The position numbers were made by a program, and so were the translations under genes. The notes under the pieces were generated by a model. It did not search any database, was not told the origin of the DNA, and saw only the letters and a list, made by a program, of their open reading frames with translations. Source: Promethearchaeota archaeon (GTDB lineage: Archaea > Asgardarchaeota > Lokiarchaeia > Sigyniarchaeales > SOKP01). Taken from it: a stretch of DNA of 8,339 nt. The stretch is from positions 1 through 8,339 of the forward strand of contig JAUWHL010000283.1 in NCBI GenBank assembly GCA_030605895.1. Reading direction: 5' to 3'. Positions 6,600 through 8,339 of this stretch are shown here, one piece after another; within the stretch, counting starts at the first letter, position 1, and every line of letters begins with the position of its first letter.

Positions 6600-6714
6600 A
6601 TATTCATACTCCTTTTTCTTTATTGCCTAACATAATCAATGAATTAATACTTAAATATTAATTAGATATAAGTATATTATTGATTAATTTAAAAATTGAT
6701 ATTTTTTATTAGGA
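6600..6714. promoter_or_regulatory. Divergent promoter region, methyltransferase / YkgJ-like gene
   Basis: This region of 115 almost pure AT bases separates two divergent genes. TTTAAAAAT at 6688-6696 could be the TATA box of the rightward gene, whose start at 6715 would then be leaderless or nearly so. Two dyads are present: AATTAATA/TATTAATT (6642-6649, 6656-6663) and AATCAAT/ATTGATT (6634-6640, 6679-6685). Their significance is doubtful in AT-only DNA. Confidence 0.3.
6609..6615 (-). promoter_or_regulatory. Shine-Dalgarno sequence deciding the TTG start of the methyltransferase
   Basis: The minus strand reads AAAGGAG, nine bases before the TTG at 6599. An ATG only one base after this site opens another frame that stops after seven codons. 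No ATG or GTG exists in the methyltransferase frame between the upstream TAG and the TTG. The TTG is therefore the best start. Confidence 0.6.
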
Positions 6715-7308
6715 TTGACTTCGATAGAGATCAAGATTTCAAAAAATCTTAATTTTGGAATTGAATTTTCTTGCCAATTGTGTGGTAAATGTTGCACAGG
6801 ATTTAAAGAAGGAGAAGTCTATTTATATAAGGAAGATATTCTCAGATTAGCTAAATTTATAGGTCTTGAAGGAAAGAAGGGTTTAAGAGAATTTGCTGAG
6901 AAATATCTTAAAGTAATTAATGATTCATTTTTCTGGAAAGAACCGGGGGCACAAAGAGGAAAAACTTACAGGTATAAGACACTGGGATTTAAATTTACAG
7001 AGGAAGATGAACACTGTCATTTTCTAAAAGATAATAAATGTAGCGTTCATATAGCTCGTCCCTTTCAATGTAGATCGTTCCCTTTCTGGCAAATGATGGT
7101 ATCAAGCAAAAAGAATTTTGATAATTATACGAAAAAATGCAAAGGTTTACAAGTCTTAAAGGGACAATATTATTCTAGAGCTGAAATATTAAATTGGGCG
7201 CAATTGGAATATGAAATAGAAGAGAATTACTTTTTCGAGATGAAGAAACATAATTTTAATATTCTTAAAGTATATCCTTTCTTATCGAAAGAAATGCTTG
7301 AAGAGTAA
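6715..7308 (+). CDS. YkgJ-type CxxCxxCC cluster protein, putative metal binder
   Basis: The 197-residue product matches the putative zinc- or iron-chelating family PF03692. The N-terminal signature is C20-Q-L-C23-G-K-C26-C27, followed by C101, C109 in N-K-C-S-V-H, C119 in R-P-F-Q-C-R-S-F-P and C142. Eight conserved-looking cysteines in this layout are typical of the family, which is thought to hold a metal or iron-sulfur centre; its biochemical role is not settled. There is no signal peptide or membrane helix. The start is a TTG: a TGA lies six codons upstream, no ATG or GTG occurs before the Cys motif, and starting later would destroy it. No spaced Shine-Dalgarno is present, in keeping with leaderless initiation. 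Its stop is 12 bases before the longin-like gene, so the two are very probably one transcript. Confidence 0.82.
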   Translation: MTSIEIKISKNLNFGIEFSCQLCGKCCTGFKEGEVYLYKEDILRLAKFIGLEGKKGLREFAEKYLKVINDSFFWKEPGAQRGKTYRYKTLGFKFTEEDEHCHFLKDNKCSVHIARPFQCRSFPFWQMMVSSKKNFDNYTKKCKGLQVLKGQYYSRAEILNWAQLEYEIEENYFFEMKKHNFNILKVYPFLSKEMLEE

Positions 7309-7314
7309 AAGGAG
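7309..7314 (+). promoter_or_regulatory. Shine-Dalgarno sequence of the longin-like gene
   Basis: AAGGAG lies six bases before the ATG at 7321, directly after the stop codon of the preceding gene. It is one of only two strong ribosome-binding sites in the window. It fits translation of an internal gene in an operon whose first gene may be leaderless. Confidence 0.6.
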
Positions 7315-7320
7315 AAAATC

Positions 7321-7701
7321 ATGCCAAATGGAATAATAGTTATGAAATATGATGAACGGAGTGGAATAGATATTAAAGCAAAATATCCCGAGGAGAAAGT
7401 GAATATATCAAATAAGAGCTTTATGCACATTCTTAATTTACATGAATTTAGCAAGCAACCGGGATTTGCTAGTCTAACCATAGAAAACATTAATTTTATA
7501 ACTTATTATTCTGGCTCCGAAACAGATTATTTTTTCATTTTAATGTTAAATATGCTTGAAAACCCCGAAGATTATGAAGTTGTTTTAGAAGAAGTCTCAA
7601 ACATAATTTTAGAAAATTTAGGCGAAAACAAATATATTGAGATGGTTCCTTCACTTTTTAAACGAATTTTAGAATATCCAAATAATAATAAGAATAGTTA
7701 G
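7321..7701 (+). CDS. Longin-like domain protein, 126 residues
   Basis: A single small alpha/beta domain fills the protein. An N-terminal strand (GIIVMKYDERSGIDIKAKYP, residues 4-23) is followed by a helix (about 33-43), a strand pair around FASLTIENINFITYYSG (49-65), another strand (DYFFILMLN, 69-77), and a long amphipathic helix (82-99) with further helix to 118. The order strand-turn-strand, helix, three strands, long helix, together with the G-x-I-V-x-K-x-D-E opening and K-Y-P-E-E, is what I associate with longin/roadblock-type proteins common in Asgard archaea. In eukaryotes such domains serve as platforms or regulators for Ras-superfamily GTPases in membrane traffic. The assignment is by fold pattern, not by a catalytic motif, so it is tentative. 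The product is soluble, with an Asn-rich tail. It is the second gene of an operon with the YkgJ-like protein; a small GTPase gene lies about 3 kb away on the other strand. Confidence 0.6.
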   Translation: MPNGIIVMKYDERSGIDIKAKYPEEKVNISNKSFMHILNLHEFSKQPGFASLTIENINFITYYSGSETDYFFILMLNMLENPEDYEVVLEEVSNIILENLGENKYIEMVPSLFKRILEYPNNNKNS

Positions 7702-7709
7702 AATTTCTG

Positions 7710-7757
7710 CTTAAACCTTAGAATTTAAAAATAAGTTTAAGATAAGAAAAAAAAAAA
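7710..7757. terminator. Terminator region between convergent genes
   Basis: CTTAAAC (7710-7716) plus TTA (7718-7720) pairs with TAA (7732-7734) plus GTTTAAG (7735-7741). This gives a 10-bp stem with one bulged C, beginning 9 bases after the longin-like stop. To its right, 11 consecutive A (7747-7757) form a U11 run for the minus-strand membrane protein gene, 13 bases after its stop codon. The hairpin would serve the rightward operon and the U-run the leftward gene. Confidence 0.55.
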
Positions 7758-7769
7758 TTAGTTATTGAA

Positions 7770-8339
7770 TTAAAAAGCAAAAAGAATCAAAATCCACGCT
7801 ATCATTAGAATTAACCCGCCAAAACCTGTGAGGGCTAAACCTCCAGCAAAAGGTGAAACCCAAGTCCATATTACAAAAGCAATTGTTAGAACAACCCACC
7901 ATGTATAAGGTATCTTAATGTCAACCAAATCTAGTACTAAGATTAATAGAATTATAGCTAATATAAGACCAAAGACAGCATTTACTATTAATATTTCGTT
8001 TCCAGCAGTAAAACCAATGAAGATGGCAATACAATCCCAAATCGAGAAGGCAATTCCAACTAAAGCCATGAGTTTAGAGGCTTTGAAGTCTTTCTTCTCG
8101 GTTACTAATTCTACAATTACAGCTAATAATACTAAGATACCAGTTAAGTATGTCCCACCAGCTAAGAACGCGAATAAAATTAAAAGAACTCCGATAATAA
8201 GCATGATCCACCAGTAATAAGGTATTTTAATTGGTCCTAAGCTAACAAGAGCTAATGATATAAAGATCACTGCTATAAATACAAGTTCTAAGATCCCATA
8301 AAGAATCACGATTCCACCCACTGTAAAATAAGCTACAGC
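7770..8339 (-). CDS. Membrane protein made of two similar halves (N terminus outside window)
   Basis: The frame is open from the window edge to the TAA at 7770, giving 189 residues with no certain start. A GTG at 8321 exists, but the six codons before it continue the similarity between the halves, so the gene probably begins outside. About six hydrophobic helices fill the sequence, with a short charged linker (TEKKDFKASK, residues 74-83 counted from the GTG). The two halves repeat with an offset of about 105 residues: KIPYYWW (32-38) and KIPYTWW (136-142), AGG (54-56) and (159-161), LTG (59-61) and (164-166), with an F-T-x-G also in register. This indicates internal duplication of a roughly 105-residue, three-helix unit. 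No catalytic or transport motif is recognised. It is an integral membrane protein of unknown function. Confidence 0.72.
   Translation of the reverse strand, partial: AVAYFTVGGIVILYGILELVFIAVIFISLALVSLGPIKIPYYWWIMLIIGVLLILFAFLAGGTYLTGILVLLAVIVELVTEKKDFKASKLMALVGIAFSIWDCIAIFIGFTAGNEILIVNAVFGLILAIILLILVLDLVDIKIPYTWWVVLTIAFVIWTWVSPFAGGLALTGFGGLILMIAWILILFAF

Noticed and set aside
7227..7490. Open frame of 87 codons on the minus strand
   Set aside because: It lies across the end of the YkgJ-like gene and the start of the longin-like gene, both better supported, and it has no domain, start signal or coding character of its own.
7918..8217. Open frame of 99 codons on the plus strand
   Set aside because: It is antisense to the duplicated membrane protein. 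Its composition (many Thr, Lys and Ile) is what the opposite strand of hydrophobic codons gives.
1..8339. CRISPR array, insertion sequence, integrase or attachment site
   Set aside because: No regularly spaced repeats, no transposase or integrase motifs and no terminal repeats were seen on either strand.

Overview
The window looks like a piece of an Asgard (Lokiarchaeia-type) archaeal chromosome. It is very AT-rich. It carries a Ras/Rab-like small GTPase and a longin-type domain protein, both families that are abundant in Asgard archaea and rare in other prokaryotes. It also has an HdrB-like CCG-domain protein, several small lineage-type membrane proteins, and archaeal-style TATA boxes placed about 25-30 bases before inferred transcript starts. 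The assignment is inferred from gene content; no rRNA or other phylogenetic marker is present.

Layout. 1-339 (+) is the C-terminal end of an HdrB/CCG-domain protein cut by the window edge. 422-910 (-) is a four-helix membrane protein gene interrupted by one in-frame TAA. 1211-2128 (+) is an EamA/DMT transporter. 2347-2505 (+) is a 52-residue zinc-ribbon protein. 2596-2750 (-) is a strong candidate for an undescribed stand-alone structured RNA with its own TATA box and a U8 tail. 2927-3733 and 3749-4264 (-) are a metallo-beta-lactamase-fold hydrolase and a small GTPase, 15 bases apart and probably one transcript. 4344-6599 (-) is a 751-residue N6-adenine DNA methyltransferase without an adjacent nuclease. 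Divergent from it, 6715-7308 and 7321-7701 (+) are a CxxCxxCC (YkgJ-type) protein and a longin-like protein, 12 bases apart. 7770-8339 (-) is a membrane protein built from two similar halves, running off the right edge.

Functional reading. This is ordinary-looking chromosome: no integrase, transposase, CRISPR array, tRNA or rRNA was found. Two short operons pair a eukaryote-like signalling or trafficking domain (GTPase; longin) with a metal-binding protein (MBL hydrolase; YkgJ). These pairings are visible in the sequence, but any shared function is conjecture. The strongest unexplained signal is the RNA at 2596-2750. Its two ends form a perfect 9-bp closing helix, at least four internal helices can be drawn, its GC content is about twice that of the DNA just to its left (2521-2600), a TATA-like element is centred about 27 bases before its first G, and eight U follow its last paired base.
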